Assembly: GCA_023251805.1 (NCBI GenBank)
Contig: JAHEYB010000032.1
Span: forward strand, 1 to 40,256
DNA from: Bacteroidota bacterium
GTDB taxonomy: Bacteria > Bacteroidota > Bacteroidia > 2-12-FULL-35-15
Reading direction: 5' to 3'
Length of the DNA: 40,256 bases
Shown: positions 21,401 to 30,022 of the stretch, piece after piece
Layout: the number at the start of each line of letters is the position of its first letter
Position numbering within the stretch: the stretch's first letter is position 1
Translations under genes and position numbers: made by a program
The notes under the pieces: model-generated
Told to the model about the DNA's origin: nothing
Database searches by the model: none
The model's input: the letters and a program-made list of their open reading frames with translations, nothing else

Positions 21401-22558
21401 ATGAATTACCCCAATTTAATCAACAGCAAACTTCCAAATGTAGGAACTACCATTTTTACTATTATGAGTAAATTGGCTGCCGATTTTAATGCCATTAACC
21501 TTTCTCAAGGATTTCCCGATTTTGCTTGTAACGAAGAAATGCTTGCATTGGTGAATAAGTACATGAAAGCAGGAAACAATCAATATGCGCCAATGGCCGG
21601 ATTGATTGGCTTACGAGAGATATTGGCAGAAAAAACAGAACAACTTTACGGAGCAAAATACAATCCGGATACCGAAATTACAATTACCGCAGGAGCTACA
21701 CAAGCTATTTACACAGCCATTTCAGCAATTGTTCGTGAAGATGATGAAGTCATCATTTTTGAACCGGCTTACGATTGTTATCAGCCTGCCATTGAAATGA
21801 ATGGTGGTAAAACTATTTATATGCAACTGCAGGCGCCCGATTATACTATTGATTGGGAGAAAGTAAAAAAGATGATTAATCATCGTACAAAAATGATTAT
21901 CATCAATACGCCACAAAATCCCAGTGGAAGTGTAATGAGTGTTGCAGATATGGTTATGCTCGAAAAAATTACAAAAGGAACAGATATTATAATTGTCAGT
22001 GATGAAGTGTATGAACATATTATTTTTGATAATCAAAAACACCAAAGCGTAGCTCGCTTTCCGATTCTTGCGGAGCGGAGTTTTATTATTTCTTCATTCG
22101 GAAAAACATTTCATACAACAGGATGGAAAATAGGCTATTGTGTGGCTCCGGAAAATTTAATGGCTGAATTTCGAAAAGTACATCAGTTTTTGGTATTCTC
22201 TTGTAATACTCCAATTCAATGGGCATTAAGCGAATTTTTAAAACAAAAAGAACAATATTTAGAACTAGGAAATTTTTATCAAAAGAAACGCGACCATTTT
22301 AACGGACTCATCAAAAATTCAAAATTTGATTTGATTCCTTCTGCCGGAACCTATTTTCAATTGTTGAGTTATAAAAACTTAAGCAATGAAAAAGATACCG
22401 ATTACGCTATTCGATTAACAAAAGAATATGGCATAGCATCTATTCCTATGTCGGTTTTTTATCACGAGCAGGAAGACAATCAAGTTTTGCGCTTCTGCTT
22501 TGCGAAGAAAGAAGAGACCTTGGAAAAAGCTGCTGAGATTTTGAATAAGGTTGTATAA
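21401..22558 (+). CDS. PLP-dependent aminotransferase, YbdL-like (methionine / glutamine transaminase type)
   Basis: A 385-aa class I/II fold-type I aminotransferase close to methionine aminotransferase YbdL. It should convert 4-methylthio-2-oxobutanoate to methionine (or similar) with glutamine as a likely donor. Visible residues are Lys235 in SSFGKTFHTTGWKIGY (PLP Schiff base), Asp201 in SDEVYEH, Asn173 in NTPQNPSG, and the C-terminal Arg in RFCFAKKEE that binds the substrate carboxylate. The N-terminal FDFNAINLSQGFPDF-like segment (28-41) matches the family. The omega-amidase gene starts 2 bp after its stop, so the two form an operon in which the amidase removes 2-oxoglutaramate and makes glutamine-dependent transamination irreversible. 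Cytoplasmic; ATG start; full length. Confidence 0.9.
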   Translation: MNYPNLINSKLPNVGTTIFTIMSKLAADFNAINLSQGFPDFACNEEMLALVNKYMKAGNNQYAPMAGLIGLREILAEKTEQLYGAKYNPDTEITITAGATQAIYTAISAIVREDDEVIIFEPAYDCYQPAIEMNGGKTIYMQLQAPDYTIDWEKVKKMINHRTKMIIINTPQNPSGSVMSVADMVMLEKITKGTDIIIVSDEVYEHIIFDNQKHQSVARFPILAERSFIISSFGKTFHTTGWKIGYCVAPENLMAEFRKVHQFLVFSCNTPIQWALSEFLKQKEQYLELGNFYQKKRDHFNGLIKNSKFDLIPSAGTYFQLLSYKNLSNEKDTDYAIRLTKEYGIASIPMSVFYHEQEDNQVLRFCFAKKEETLEKAAEILNKVV

Positions 22559-22560
22559 AC

Positions 22561-23388
22561 ATGAACGACTTAAAAGTAACCATCATTCAATCCGATTTGT
22601 TTTGGGAAGACAAACAGAAAAATCTGGATGCGCTCTCTCAAAAAATTTCATCTATCGCTGAAGCTACTGATTTAATTGTGCTTCCTGAGATGTTCACAAC
22701 CGGATTTAGCATGCATCCCGAAAAATTTGCTGAACCATTGACTGGCACAACAGTTAATTGGATGAAAGCAAAAGCGAAAGAAAAAAATTGTGTTGTCACA
22801 GGAAGCTTCATTTGTGAAGAAGGAGGGAAACATCTGAATCGGTTGGTGTGGATGAATCCTGACGGAACATACAGTACATATGACAAGAGACATTTATTTC
22901 GAATGGGCGATGAAGACAATCATTATGGTCACGGACAAAAAAAAATAATTGTTGAACTAAAAGGCTGGAAAATTTGTCCGCTTATTTGCTACGATTTACG
23001 TTTCCCTGTTTGGGCACGCAATAAGTCAGTAGTTAGGAGTGGGGAGTTGGTAGATAAAAAAGGCATAAGCCCGCTCGAATATGACCTACTTATTTATGTT
23101 GCCAATTGGCCAGAAAGGCGCGCACATCCATGGAAATCACTGCTGATAGCACGTGCGATTGAAAATCAAAGTTATGTTGTTGGTGTAAACAGAATAGGAA
23201 ACGATGGAAACGATATTTATCATTCGGGCGATTCGGTTGTATTAAATGCAAAAGGAGAATCCATTAGTAAAACAAAATCAAAAGAAGCATTCATTGAAAC
23301 AATAACATTGAGCTATTCTGAATTGATGGAGTTTAGAAAAATGTTCCCAGTAATGTTGGATGCAGATGATTTTGAGATTACTCTCTAA
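22561..23388 (+). CDS. Omega-amidase, YafV/Nit2-like nitrilase-superfamily hydrolase
   Basis: A 275-aa carbon-nitrogen hydrolase that converts 2-oxoglutaramate (or 2-oxosuccinamate) to the keto acid and ammonia. The catalytic triad is complete: Glu43 (LPEMFTTGFSM), Lys109 (YDKRHLF) and Cys143 (ICYDLRFPVW). NWPERRAHPW and ARAIENQSYVVGVNRIG further match YafV. It is coupled to the aminotransferase just upstream, a pairing known from methionine salvage. Oddity: after WARN (151-154) about 16 extra residues (within 155-173, KSVVRSGELVDKKGISPLE) separate the catalytic cysteine from YDLLIYVANWPE, where E. coli YafV has only LND. The frame is kept, so the enzyme is probably still made. Confidence 0.92.
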   Translation: MNDLKVTIIQSDLFWEDKQKNLDALSQKISSIAEATDLIVLPEMFTTGFSMHPEKFAEPLTGTTVNWMKAKAKEKNCVVTGSFICEEGGKHLNRLVWMNPDGTYSTYDKRHLFRMGDEDNHYGHGQKKIIVELKGWKICPLICYDLRFPVWARNKSVVRSGELVDKKGISPLEYDLLIYVANWPERRAHPWKSLLIARAIENQSYVVGVNRIGNDGNDIYHSGDSVVLNAKGESISKTKSKEAFIETITLSYSELMEFRKMFPVMLDADDFEITL

Positions 23389-23419
23389 GATTCGTAATTC
23401 GTAAATTCGTAAAAATTCG

Positions 23420-25177
23420 TTATTCGTTGATTTTCCAATCCAGCTCCGCATCCCAATTCGAGCGAATATTAATCAACTCGCTATTGTAAATCACTTTTTC
23501 GGGTTGTACTTTTTGCAGATAGTTTCCCGTATCCCATTTGCGATTTTGATTGCTATCGTAAATTATTTTCAATTTATATTTTTTAGGATATAAGTAGCTA
23601 TAATCAATGGAAGTGGTTTTTCTTATTAGGTCTTCTCTTACAACATTTCCACTCTCATCCAATAGTTGAACGATATACATAAGGTCATCCGATTGAAGAG
23701 TTAAATTTAATTTTACACTTCCATAAAATTTTTCTTCACGTGTTTTGAAATCAATCTTAATTGTATCATTTGTTAATCCAAAAAAATCAGTAATAGTTCC
23801 TGGGGGAATAAAAATATGGTAATTGGTGTTTTCTTTTAAGTGACCGAAAAAGGACTTTGTAGGACTAACAACCATCATTCCGGGATTATAAGAATCTTCT
23901 GCAGTTGAAGTTGAATCCCAATAGGTGAATTCAATGATATTGGATGAGCTATAAAGGCTCATTTTATTCAATAATGTACTGTCTTCCTTGAACGTGAACG
24001 GACCAGAATTAGTCCCCGAGATATTATGATTAAATTTTAATGCTAGTTCGCTTCCCAAATCAAAATTTTGATTTCCATTTGGACTACTTAGCAATTTTAA
24101 TTTCAAAGGATGTTTTTTTGATTTTTCGGCTTCTACCCTAGAAATAAATTTTAAAGAAACAGTATCCAATACTTTATTTCCATTACTAACTTGAAGAATC
24201 AAAGAATCTTTTTGGAAATTTTTTATCCAGTAAGTAAGCGTGTCATTGTTTTTTGAAAAGTCTAAATACTCTTGAACGCCTTTCTGGTCGTTATTTATCG
24301 GTTGAACTCTTAAACTATCAGACCCTTGATTAAAAAACAATGTTACTTTCCCATACGAATCATGAATATACTTTTTTAAATAAACTTTCTTTGCAGGTTC
24401 TTGAAATAAATCAATTAAAATGTTTTGTTTTTCTGAAACATCTATTGGAGCATCAACAAAGCCAATGCTTTCGGATTCGCCATCGTATTTATAATTGGCA
24501 TTTGCATCTTTTATGGCCACCAATTTATATTTCCCTGATTTAATATTGTTGATTTGAAATGTTCCGTCTTTCTCTGTTTTTGCAAAATAATCAGGCTGAC
24601 TTTTATACACAACACTGTCGCTTAAATCGTTATAAAGCATTACTACGATTCCTTTTTCGGTAGTTTGATTAAATCCGTTTTGTACTTTCCCTTTTAGTGA
24701 CAACGAATCAATAAACGTTCCGGTAGAAAAAATATACTTAAAATTTTCGACAGGATTTCCTTCATTTAAATCCTGAACAGCATTTCCAAAACTAATGCAA
24801 TAAGTAGTGTTGGACTTTAGTAGTTCATTTTTATCTAGCTCAATGTTCAATGTTTTGTTTTTAACAGTTACATCCGGTGCTTTAGCCAATGGAGGAGAAA
24901 TGAGCAATTGATTATTCACATCTTTTAACGAAATAAATTCATCAAAATTGATTTCAATCTTTTTAGAAGCAAAATTTAATTGTGCACTATCGGGACTATA
25001 TTTTAAAACTTTAGGAGGAGTTTTATCTTTTTCTCCGCCTCCGGGAGCAAGTATTTGAGCGCAGGAACTGAGCATTATCGTTACGAGGCACATTCGTAAA
25101 AATGTATTGATGTGCAGATGTGCAGATGTGCAGATTGTTATAATTTTACGGGGTATATATTTTAATCTGACTATCAC
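23420..25177 (-). CDS. Big_5 (SbsA Ig-like) domain lipoprotein
   Basis: A Bacteroidota cell-envelope lipoprotein of about 557-585 aa. The lipobox LSSCAQ (Cys39 of the long frame) is followed by PGGGEKDKTPPKVLKYSPDS and an N-terminal Big_5 Ig-like domain (about 50-150: KIEINFDEFISL, LLISPPL, YCISFGNAVQDLNEGN). A carboxypeptidase-like beta-sandwich with KSGKYKLVAIKDANANYKYD comes next. A second such domain at the end contains YKLKIIYDSNQNRKWDTGNY. The function of the family is unknown; the architecture suggests surface or periplasmic binding. The start is uncertain: the long frame begins with GTG at 25177, while the first ATG (25093) gives only ten residues before the cysteine and no basic n-region. 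A palindromic repeat occupies exactly this area and may have replaced the original start. The stop is 31 bp from the convergent amidase stop. Confidence 0.82.
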   Translation of the reverse strand: MIVRLKYIPRKIITICTSAHLHINTFLRMCLVTIMLSSCAQILAPGGGEKDKTPPKVLKYSPDSAQLNFASKKIEINFDEFISLKDVNNQLLISPPLAKAPDVTVKNKTLNIELDKNELLKSNTTYCISFGNAVQDLNEGNPVENFKYIFSTGTFIDSLSLKGKVQNGFNQTTEKGIVVMLYNDLSDSVVYKSQPDYFAKTEKDGTFQINNIKSGKYKLVAIKDANANYKYDGESESIGFVDAPIDVSEKQNILIDLFQEPAKKVYLKKYIHDSYGKVTLFFNQGSDSLRVQPINNDQKGVQEYLDFSKNNDTLTYWIKNFQKDSLILQVSNGNKVLDTVSLKFISRVEAEKSKKHPLKLKLLSSPNGNQNFDLGSELALKFNHNISGTNSGPFTFKEDSTLLNKMSLYSSSNIIEFTYWDSTSTAEDSYNPGMMVVSPTKSFFGHLKENTNYHIFIPPGTITDFFGLTNDTIKIDFKTREEKFYGSVKLNLTLQSDDLMYIVQLLDESGNVVREDLIRKTTSIDYSYLYPKKYKLKIIYDSNQNRKWDTGNYLQKVQPEKVIYNSELINIRSNWDAELDWKINE

Positions 25178-25221
25178 TCTTTATCTTTTATTTAATTTTT
25201 TAATCTGCACATCTGCACATC
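25111..25221. repeat. Inverted GCACATCT tandem repeats spanning a gene boundary
   Basis: GATGTGCAGATGTGCAGATT (25117-25136) and its exact reverse complement (25202-25221) form a perfect 20-bp inverted repeat around a 65-bp AT-rich centre. Each arm is itself a tandem of an 8-mer (TGTGCAGA / TCTGCACA). One arm lies inside the 5' end of the lipoprotein frame and the other just after the methionine-sulfoxide reductase stop. Confidence 0.8.
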
Positions 25222-25223
25222 AA

Positions 25224-25709
25224 TTAATTTGCACATCGACTGATAAGCTTCATTACTTGTTCTAAATAGTGCTTATCCGTTTCATCAAAGTTTGCAAGTA
25301 CTTCACTATCTACATCTAAAATAAACGTCAGCTCTCCGTTTTTATCAAATCCCGGCAATACAATTTCCGATTTTGATAAACTGCTGCAAGCTATGTGCCC
25401 CGGAAATTGGTCAACATCGTCTACAATAATCGTTCTCTTTTCTTTCCAAGCTGTTCCGCATACTCCTTTTCCCAAGGAAATGCGTGTACAAGCAACAGGC
25501 CCTTGAAACGGACCGAGTACCAATTGATTGCCCTTCACGAAATAAATTCCTACCCAAAAAAAGTCCATCCCGTACTTTAAAGCCGACATAATATTGGAAA
25601 GATTAGCAATAAAATCGGGTTCCCCATCAATTAATGCATTGATTTGAGGAAGAAGCGATTCATACTTTTCTTTTTTACTATTCCCAGAAACGTTAAGTGA
25701 TTCAGCCAT
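25224..25709 (-). CDS. msrC: Free methionine-(R)-sulfoxide reductase (GAF-domain fRMsr)
   Basis: A 161-aa single GAF-domain enzyme that reduces free methionine-R-sulfoxide, protecting the methionine pool from oxidation. The family signature is present throughout: GPVACTRISLGKGVCGTAW and VDDVDQFPGHIACSSLSKSE. The three cysteines Cys74, Cys84 and Cys108 keep the spacing (10 and 24) of the E. coli enzyme's Cys84, Cys94 and Cys118. Cytoplasmic, recycled by thioredoxin. The longest frame starts with TTG at 25733; the ATG at 25709 (MAESLNVSGN) matches the usual N-terminus. It is in a minus-strand run between comF and the lipoprotein gene, with a hairpin in the comF-side gap. Confidence 0.93.
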   Translation of the reverse strand: MAESLNVSGNSKKEKYESLLPQINALIDGEPDFIANLSNIMSALKYGMDFFWVGIYFVKGNQLVLGPFQGPVACTRISLGKGVCGTAWKEKRTIIVDDVDQFPGHIACSSLSKSEIVLPGFDKNGELTFILDVDSEVLANFDETDKHYLEQVMKLISRCAN

Positions 25710-25778
25710 TCTTGATTCTAAATATGGTTGCAAAGATAAGAAAATGATTTTGAGTAAAATTTCTGTTGCGGAGCTATT

Positions 25779-25799
25779 CCCCTCTCCTTCGGAGAGGGG
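25779..25799. repeat. CCCCTCTCC palindrome
   Basis: A perfect 9-bp stem (CCCCTCTCC / GGAGAGGGG) with a TTC loop lies between the comF stop and the fRMsr start, followed by CTAGAGGTGAGG. There is no T-run, so it is more likely a dispersed repeat than a strong terminator. Related copies are at 19174 and 27485. Confidence 0.6.
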
Positions 25800-25812
25800 C
25801 TAGAGGTGAGGT

Positions 25813-26496
25813 CTAATTACTAGCATAAGCGATAGTCGCCACACTGATTTTTATTCCTGGAATTTGTTGTAGCGTTTGAGCACAAGCTTCCAATGTTGCA
25901 CCGGTTGTAATCACATCATCCACTAATAAAATGTGTTTCCCTTCCAGCGATTTGAAGTCTTTCAATTGAAAAATGGTTTCCACATTTTGCCATCTGTTGA
26001 ACCGTGATTTTTTGGTTTGTGTCTCCGATTCATAGGCACGAAAAAGTGTTTTAAAGTCGGCTTCTACTTCCATGCTCATAGCCAATCCTTCTGCAAATGA
26101 TTCACTTTGGTTATACCCTCTTTTTTTCACCTTTTTTGGATGAAGTGGAACAGGAATAATGGTTTGAATGGTATTAAAAGCATCGCTCTTTTTTAATTCA
26201 AAACCATACAATTTGCCAACTGCATAGCCAACTTCTTTTTTGCCTTTATATTTTAATTGATGAATGATGCGTTGCACCCTTCCACCTTTATTGAAACCAT
26301 AAAATGCCCCAGCTGAATGAATGTTTATCCTTCCCCAGAAAATTTTAGCGATTGGATTGTCCTTATCCAAGTGAAAATTGGTTTTTGGCAGATGGTAAAC
26401 ACAATAAGTACATAGGGTTTGTTCGTTCTTATACAAGCTGTTTCCACAGGAAACACATACTTGTGGAAATATCAGTGAAATAAAGTCGTTCAGCAT
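25813..26496 (-). CDS. comF: ComF-family phosphoribosyltransferase-like protein
   Basis: A 227-aa cytoplasmic protein of the ComF/GntX family, linked to DNA uptake and natural transformation in competent bacteria. An N-terminal zinc-ribbon-like module has Cys14-x2-Cys17 and Cys29-x2-Cys32. The phosphoribosyltransferase domain carries QLKYKGKKE, IIPVPLHPKKVKKRGYNQSE and the PRPP loop ILLVDDVITTGAT (189-201), all hallmarks of ComF. The ATG at 26496 (MLNDFISLIFPQVC) is preferred over an extended start at 26556, which would run into the promoter of the divergent gene. Length is normal. Confidence 0.93.
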   Translation of the reverse strand: MLNDFISLIFPQVCVSCGNSLYKNEQTLCTYCVYHLPKTNFHLDKDNPIAKIFWGRINIHSAGAFYGFNKGGRVQRIIHQLKYKGKKEVGYAVGKLYGFELKKSDAFNTIQTIIPVPLHPKKVKKRGYNQSESFAEGLAMSMEVEADFKTLFRAYESETQTKKSRFNRWQNVETIFQLKDFKSLEGKHILLVDDVITTGATLEACAQTLQQIPGIKISVATIAYASN

Positions 26497-26501
26497 AAGT
26501 T

Positions 26502-26534
26502 TTTGGGCAATAAGGCTAAAAAGTATTACTTTTG
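26502..26534 (+). promoter_or_regulatory. Promoter of the membrane coiled-coil gene
   Basis: TTTG (26502-26505), 21 bp, then TACTTTTG (26527-26534), an exact TAnnTTTG match. Predicted transcription starts near 26541, 22 bases before the ATG at 26563. It lies in the 66-bp divergent gap with comF. Confidence 0.6.
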
Positions 26535-26562
26535 TGTGTCGAAAATAAACAATCATTTATAT

Positions 26563-27480
26563 ATGGAAACCAATAAAGAAGAAAAAAAATCGAATAATAA
26601 AATTTTGTGGATTTTATTACTGCTGTTATTAGGCGGAAATGGGACTTTCGGATTCCTGTGGTGGAAAGAAAAAAACAGAGCCGACAAGGTAGTGATTGAA
26701 AGACAAGAGGTAATTGTGGAACGCGACAATGTGAAAGGCGACCTTTTGAGATTGCAAGATGAATATGCAAAGCTGGAAACATCTGACAAAGCAGTACAAG
26801 CTGAATTGGATGCTAAAAAAGCAGAAATTGCAGAATTGATTATTCAGGCAGAAAAACATAAAAACGATGCGTATATTATTTCTAAACTCAGAAAGGAAAC
26901 AGAAACACTTCGTTCAATTATGAAACACTTTGTTGTGGAGATTGATTCTTTAAATACCTTAAACAAAGTAATAATTGCAGAAAAAGATAAAGTATCTGCT
27001 GACCTCACTGCCGAAAAAAGTGTTACAACTCAATTAACGAAAGACAAAGATGCTTTACAAAGTACAGTGAACTTAGGTTCTATTTTGAAAGCGGAAAATC
27101 CTACAGTGAAAGGCGTAAAATTTAAATCGGGTGGAAAAAAAGAAGTGGAAACTACAAAAGCTTCTCGTGTTGAACGTATTAAAGTTTCGTTTGTAATTGG
27201 CGAAAATAAAATTGCGAAAAAAGGTGTGAAACCTGTTTACGTTCGCTTAATGTCGCCAGATGGGAAAGAAATTTGTAAATCGGCTGATGAGGGAAATATG
27301 GTAAAATTTAATGGCTCTAAAGGTTATTATGCAGCCAAACAAGATATCAATTATAAAAACGAAGAAGTTGCGGTTGATGTTTTATGCCCTAGCCCAACAG
27401 GCTTCATTCCTGGAAAATATTTGGTAGATATTATTTGTGATGATGTGATTGTGGGACAAACAAGTATAATGTTGAAATAA
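26563..27480 (+). CDS. Membrane-anchored coiled-coil protein
   Basis: A 305-aa protein with a short cytoplasmic N-terminus ([13 protein letters not shown]) and one membrane helix (about 14-33, [20 protein letters not shown]). A long coiled coil follows (about 36-185, rich in Glu, Lys, Ala and Leu heptads). The C-terminal globular domain (about 205-305) contains [33 protein letters not shown] and [23 protein letters not shown], which reads as a beta-sandwich. I recognise the layout from other Bacteroidota genomes but know no function. An envelope scaffold or periplasmic tether is a fair guess. The longer frame from 26503 overlaps the promoter, so the ATG at 26563 is chosen. Confidence 0.82.
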   Translation: METNKEEKKSNNKILWILLLLLLGGNGTFGFLWWKEKNRADKVVIERQEVIVERDNVKGDLLRLQDEYAKLETSDKAVQAELDAKKAEIAELIIQAEKHKNDAYIISKLRKETETLRSIMKHFVVEIDSLNTLNKVIIAEKDKVSADLTAEKSVTTQLTKDKDALQSTVNLGSILKAENPTVKGVKFKSGGKKEVETTKASRVERIKVSFVIGENKIAKKGVKPVYVRLMSPDGKEICKSADEGNMVKFNGSKGYYAAKQDINYKNEEVAVDVLCPSPTGFIPGKYLVDIICDDVIVGQTSIMLK

Positions 27481-27503
27481 ACTTCACCCAAGCCCTCTCC
27501 CTG

Positions 27504-27546
27504 TCCTTCGATATGTCTGCTTCAACGCAGAATGCTCAGGATGATG
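27504..27546. repeat. Variant of the CCTTCGA...GCTCAGG repeat at the ruvB 5' end
   Basis: CCTTCGA, then an inserted small hairpin (TCTGC TTCAAC GCAGA), then GCTCAGGATGA. It matches the ends of the elements at 13595 and 17366 but has an expanded centre. Just upstream (27485-27500) is AAGCCCTCTCCC, a piece of the 25779-type repeat. Confidence 0.55.
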
Positions 27547-27569
27547 GGATAGGTAGTAAAAAATTGCCA

Positions 27570-28598
27570 ATGAACCCAAACATAAATCCAGATTCCGAAA
27601 ATTTAAGCTCTGCAGAAAAAGAGTTTGAAAAGGTGTTGCGTCCTGCGGAATTTGATGATTTTACCGGTCAGTTTGAAGTAGTTGAAAATCTAAAAATATT
27701 TGTGCAAGCTGCAAAACAAAGAAGTGAAGCGCTTGATCACATATTATTACATGGCCCTCCGGGATTAGGAAAAACCACCTTAGCAAACATTGTTGCATCT
27801 GAATTGGGAGTAGGAATAAAAATTACTTCAGGTCCTGTACTTGATAAGCCGGGCGATTTAGCGGGTTTGCTTACCAATTTAGAGGAACATGATGTGTTGT
27901 TCATTGATGAAATTCACCGTTTGAGTCCTATTGTTGAAGAGTATTTATATTCTGCAATGGAAGATTACAAAATCGATATCATGATTGATACCGGCCCGAA
28001 TGCACGCAGTGTACAAATTAAATTAAACCCGTTTACACTCATTGGTGCAACTACTCGTAGTGGTTTGCTTACAGCGCCTTTGCGCGCACGATTCGGAATC
28101 AATTCACGCTTGAATTATTACGATTCTAAATTGCTGAAAAAAATTATTGTGCGTGCTGCAGGAATTTTAAATGTTCCGATTACGGATGATGCAGCAAATG
28201 AAATTGCACGTAGAAGTCGCGGTACACCTCGTATTGCGAATGCTTTGTTGAGACGTATCAGAGATTTTGCGCAAATAAAAGGCAATGGTTCTATCGATTT
28301 AGAAATAGCACACATCGGATTAGCTGCACTCAACGTGGATAAAAACGGATTGGATGAAATGGACATTCGTATTCTTTCTACATTGATTGAAAAGTTTAAA
28401 GGCGGACCGGTTGGCTTAACAACTATATCAACTGCAGTTGGTGAAGAAGCAGGAACCATTGAAGAAGTATACGAACCGTTTTTAATTCAAGAAGGATATC
28501 TTGTCCGCACACCACGCGGAAGAGAAGCAACAGAACAGGCGTACAAGCATCTTGGTAAAATCCCGCGTGGGCACAAAGGAAGTTTATTTGATATTTGA
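27570..28598 (+). CDS. ruvB: Holliday junction branch migration helicase RuvB
   Basis: A 342-aa AAA+ motor that drives Holliday junction branch migration with RuvA in recombinational repair. It shows the RuvB entry [12 protein letters not shown], Walker [10 protein letters not shown] (62-70) and Walker [10 protein letters not shown] (DEIH 113-116). Sensor 1 is GATTR (159-163), arginines follow in APLRARFG, and sensor 2 is [13 protein letters not shown]. The C-terminal winged helix contains [27 protein letters not shown]. The ATG at 27570 ([12 protein letters not shown]) gives a normal length. The longer frame from 27513 adds 19 residues made entirely of a dispersed intergenic repeat and is unlikely to be real. 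queG follows on the same strand. Confidence 0.97.
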   Translation: MNPNINPDSENLSSAEKEFEKVLRPAEFDDFTGQFEVVENLKIFVQAAKQRSEALDHILLHGPPGLGKTTLANIVASELGVGIKITSGPVLDKPGDLAGLLTNLEEHDVLFIDEIHRLSPIVEEYLYSAMEDYKIDIMIDTGPNARSVQIKLNPFTLIGATTRSGLLTAPLRARFGINSRLNYYDSKLLKKIIVRAAGILNVPITDDAANEIARRSRGTPRIANALLRRIRDFAQIKGNGSIDLEIAHIGLAALNVDKNGLDEMDIRILSTLIEKFKGGPVGLTTISTAVGEEAGTIEEVYEPFLIQEGYLVRTPRGREATEQAYKHLGKIPRGHKGSLFDI

Positions 28599-28668
28599 TG
28601 AAAGTAAAACAGGTAATTAGGTCAATTAAGTTAAATAAGGTTTTGCCTAATCTCCTCAATTAACTCTT

Positions 28669-29595
28669 TTGACTAACTCCTCAAAATATACTCAACAGAT
28701 TAAATCCGAATCCAAACGACTCGGTTTTGATTATGTTGGTATTTCCAAAGCAGACTTTTTAGAAGAAGAGGCGCCCCGATTAGAAAATTGGTTGAATAAT
28801 AATATGCATGGGCAAATGTCCTACATGGAAAATCATTTCGATAAACGCTTGGATCCTCGTTTGCTTGTGCCAGGAGCAAAATCAGTAGTTTCACTCTTGT
28901 TAAATTATTTTCCTTCCGAAGAACAAACAGATAAATCAGCCCCAAAGATTAGTAAATATGCATACGGAAAAGATTATCATGATGTGATTAAAGAAAAATT
29001 AAATCTGCTTTTAGAATTCATCAAACAAAATATCGGAGAAGTAGATGGTCGTGTTTTTGTAGATTCTGCGCCTGTTTTAGACAAAGCATGGGCAAAAAAA
29101 AGTGGCTTAGGCTGGATTGGAAAAAATACCAATCTAATAAATAAATCCAGCGGCTCGTTTTATTTTATTGCCGAATTGATTATTGATTTGGAATTAGAAT
29201 ACGATGGAGCAATAAAAGATTACTGTGGAACATGCACCAAATGCATTGATGCTTGTCCTACTGATGCCATCATTGCGCCTTATGTGGTAGATGGAAGCAA
29301 ATGCATTTCGTATTTCACGATTGAATTAAAAGAAAACATTCCGAATGAAGTAAAAGGGAAAATGGATAATTGGTCTTTTGGTTGTGATGTTTGTCAGGAT
29401 GTATGTCCTTGGAATAGCTTTTCAAAACCCCACTCAGAACCACATTTTCAAGCCAATACAGAGTTGCTAGGAATGAAAAAGGACGATTGGTATGAATTAA
29501 CAGAAGAAACCTTTAAACGTGTTTTTAATGGTTCAGCAGTTAAGCGAACCAAGTTTTCAGGATTAACAAGGAATCTAGAGTTTATCAAGACTTAG
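28669..29595 (+). CDS. queG: Epoxyqueuosine reductase QueG (TTG start)
   Basis: A 308-aa cobalamin-dependent enzyme of the last step of queuosine tRNA modification, reducing epoxyqueuosine to queuosine in tRNA. Key features are the catalytic Asp132 in [19 protein letters not shown] and two 4Fe-4S clusters from [12 protein letters not shown] (Cys186, 189, 192, 196) and [10 protein letters not shown] (Cys239, 242, 246), plus Cys212. No ATG exists between the preceding in-frame stop (28648) and residue 46, while homology begins at residue 5, so the TTG at 28669 is almost certainly the start. It is 70 bp after ruvB and probably in the same transcript. Confidence 0.95.
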   Translation: MTNSSKYTQQIKSESKRLGFDYVGISKADFLEEEAPRLENWLNNNMHGQMSYMENHFDKRLDPRLLVPGAKSVVSLLLNYFPSEEQTDKSAPKISKYAYGKDYHDVIKEKLNLLLEFIKQNIGEVDGRVFVDSAPVLDKAWAKKSGLGWIGKNTNLINKSSGSFYFIAELIIDLELEYDGAIKDYCGTCTKCIDACPTDAIIAPYVVDGSKCISYFTIELKENIPNEVKGKMDNWSFGCDVCQDVCPWNSFSKPHSEPHFQANTELLGMKKDDWYELTEETFKRVFNGSAVKRTKFSGLTRNLEFIKT

Positions 29596-29633
29596 TTTTC
29601 AATGTGCTTGCACTTGAAAGCTTAGGCTTGATT

Positions 29634-29655
29634 ATCCCGTGCAAGGACACGGGAT
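29634..29655. repeat. Small palindrome between convergent genes
   Basis: A perfect 8-bp stem (ATCCCGTG / CACGGGAT) with loop CAAGGA lies after queG and before the convergent 64-aa gene's stop. A T-rich tail is weak on both sides, so termination is possible but not assured. Confidence 0.45.
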
Positions 29656-29681
29656 CTGTTTGATTCGAAGGAAAATGGAAC

Positions 29682-29876
29682 TTAAGATTTCACCACACTC
29701 TTATACACTTCGTGAATCACATCTTTGTATTGATGTCCGAAAGTTGTCAAGCACCAAATCATTAACAACGTTTTTTCTTGAGGGTTCAGCCATTTAACGG
29801 CTTTCATCAGCTCTTTGCGAAAAAGGGTTTTATCAAAACTCACCTTTTGCAATATATTTTTACTTAATTCAAACAT
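29682..29876 (-). CDS. Small conserved-looking protein (64 aa)
   Basis: Short soluble protein with alternating helices and no signal peptide: MFELSKNILQKVSFDKTLFRKEL, then KAVKWLNPQEKTLLMIWCLTTFG, then YKDVIHEVYKSV. The composition and regular amphipathic pattern look like a real small helical protein, and I recall similar short proteins in other Bacteroidota, but no function is known. An exact TAnnTTTG element (TAACTTTG, 29962-29955 on the minus strand) lies about 80 bp upstream. It starts with ATG. No other gene shares its transcript. Confidence 0.62.
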   Translation of the reverse strand: MFELSKNILQKVSFDKTLFRKELMKAVKWLNPQEKTLLMIWCLTTFGHQYKDVIHEVYKSVVKS

Positions 29877-30022
29877 ACTCTTTGTATTAAGGGTTTATCA
29901 ATTTGGAGTAGACCAATAATTAAAATTACTTCATTTAAAACGAAATGTCAAGTACAAAGTTACTTATTTTAAAAGTATTTTTTTTCCTGCTCTATGTTAA
30001 AAAATGGTAAAGGTTTAAGGGG

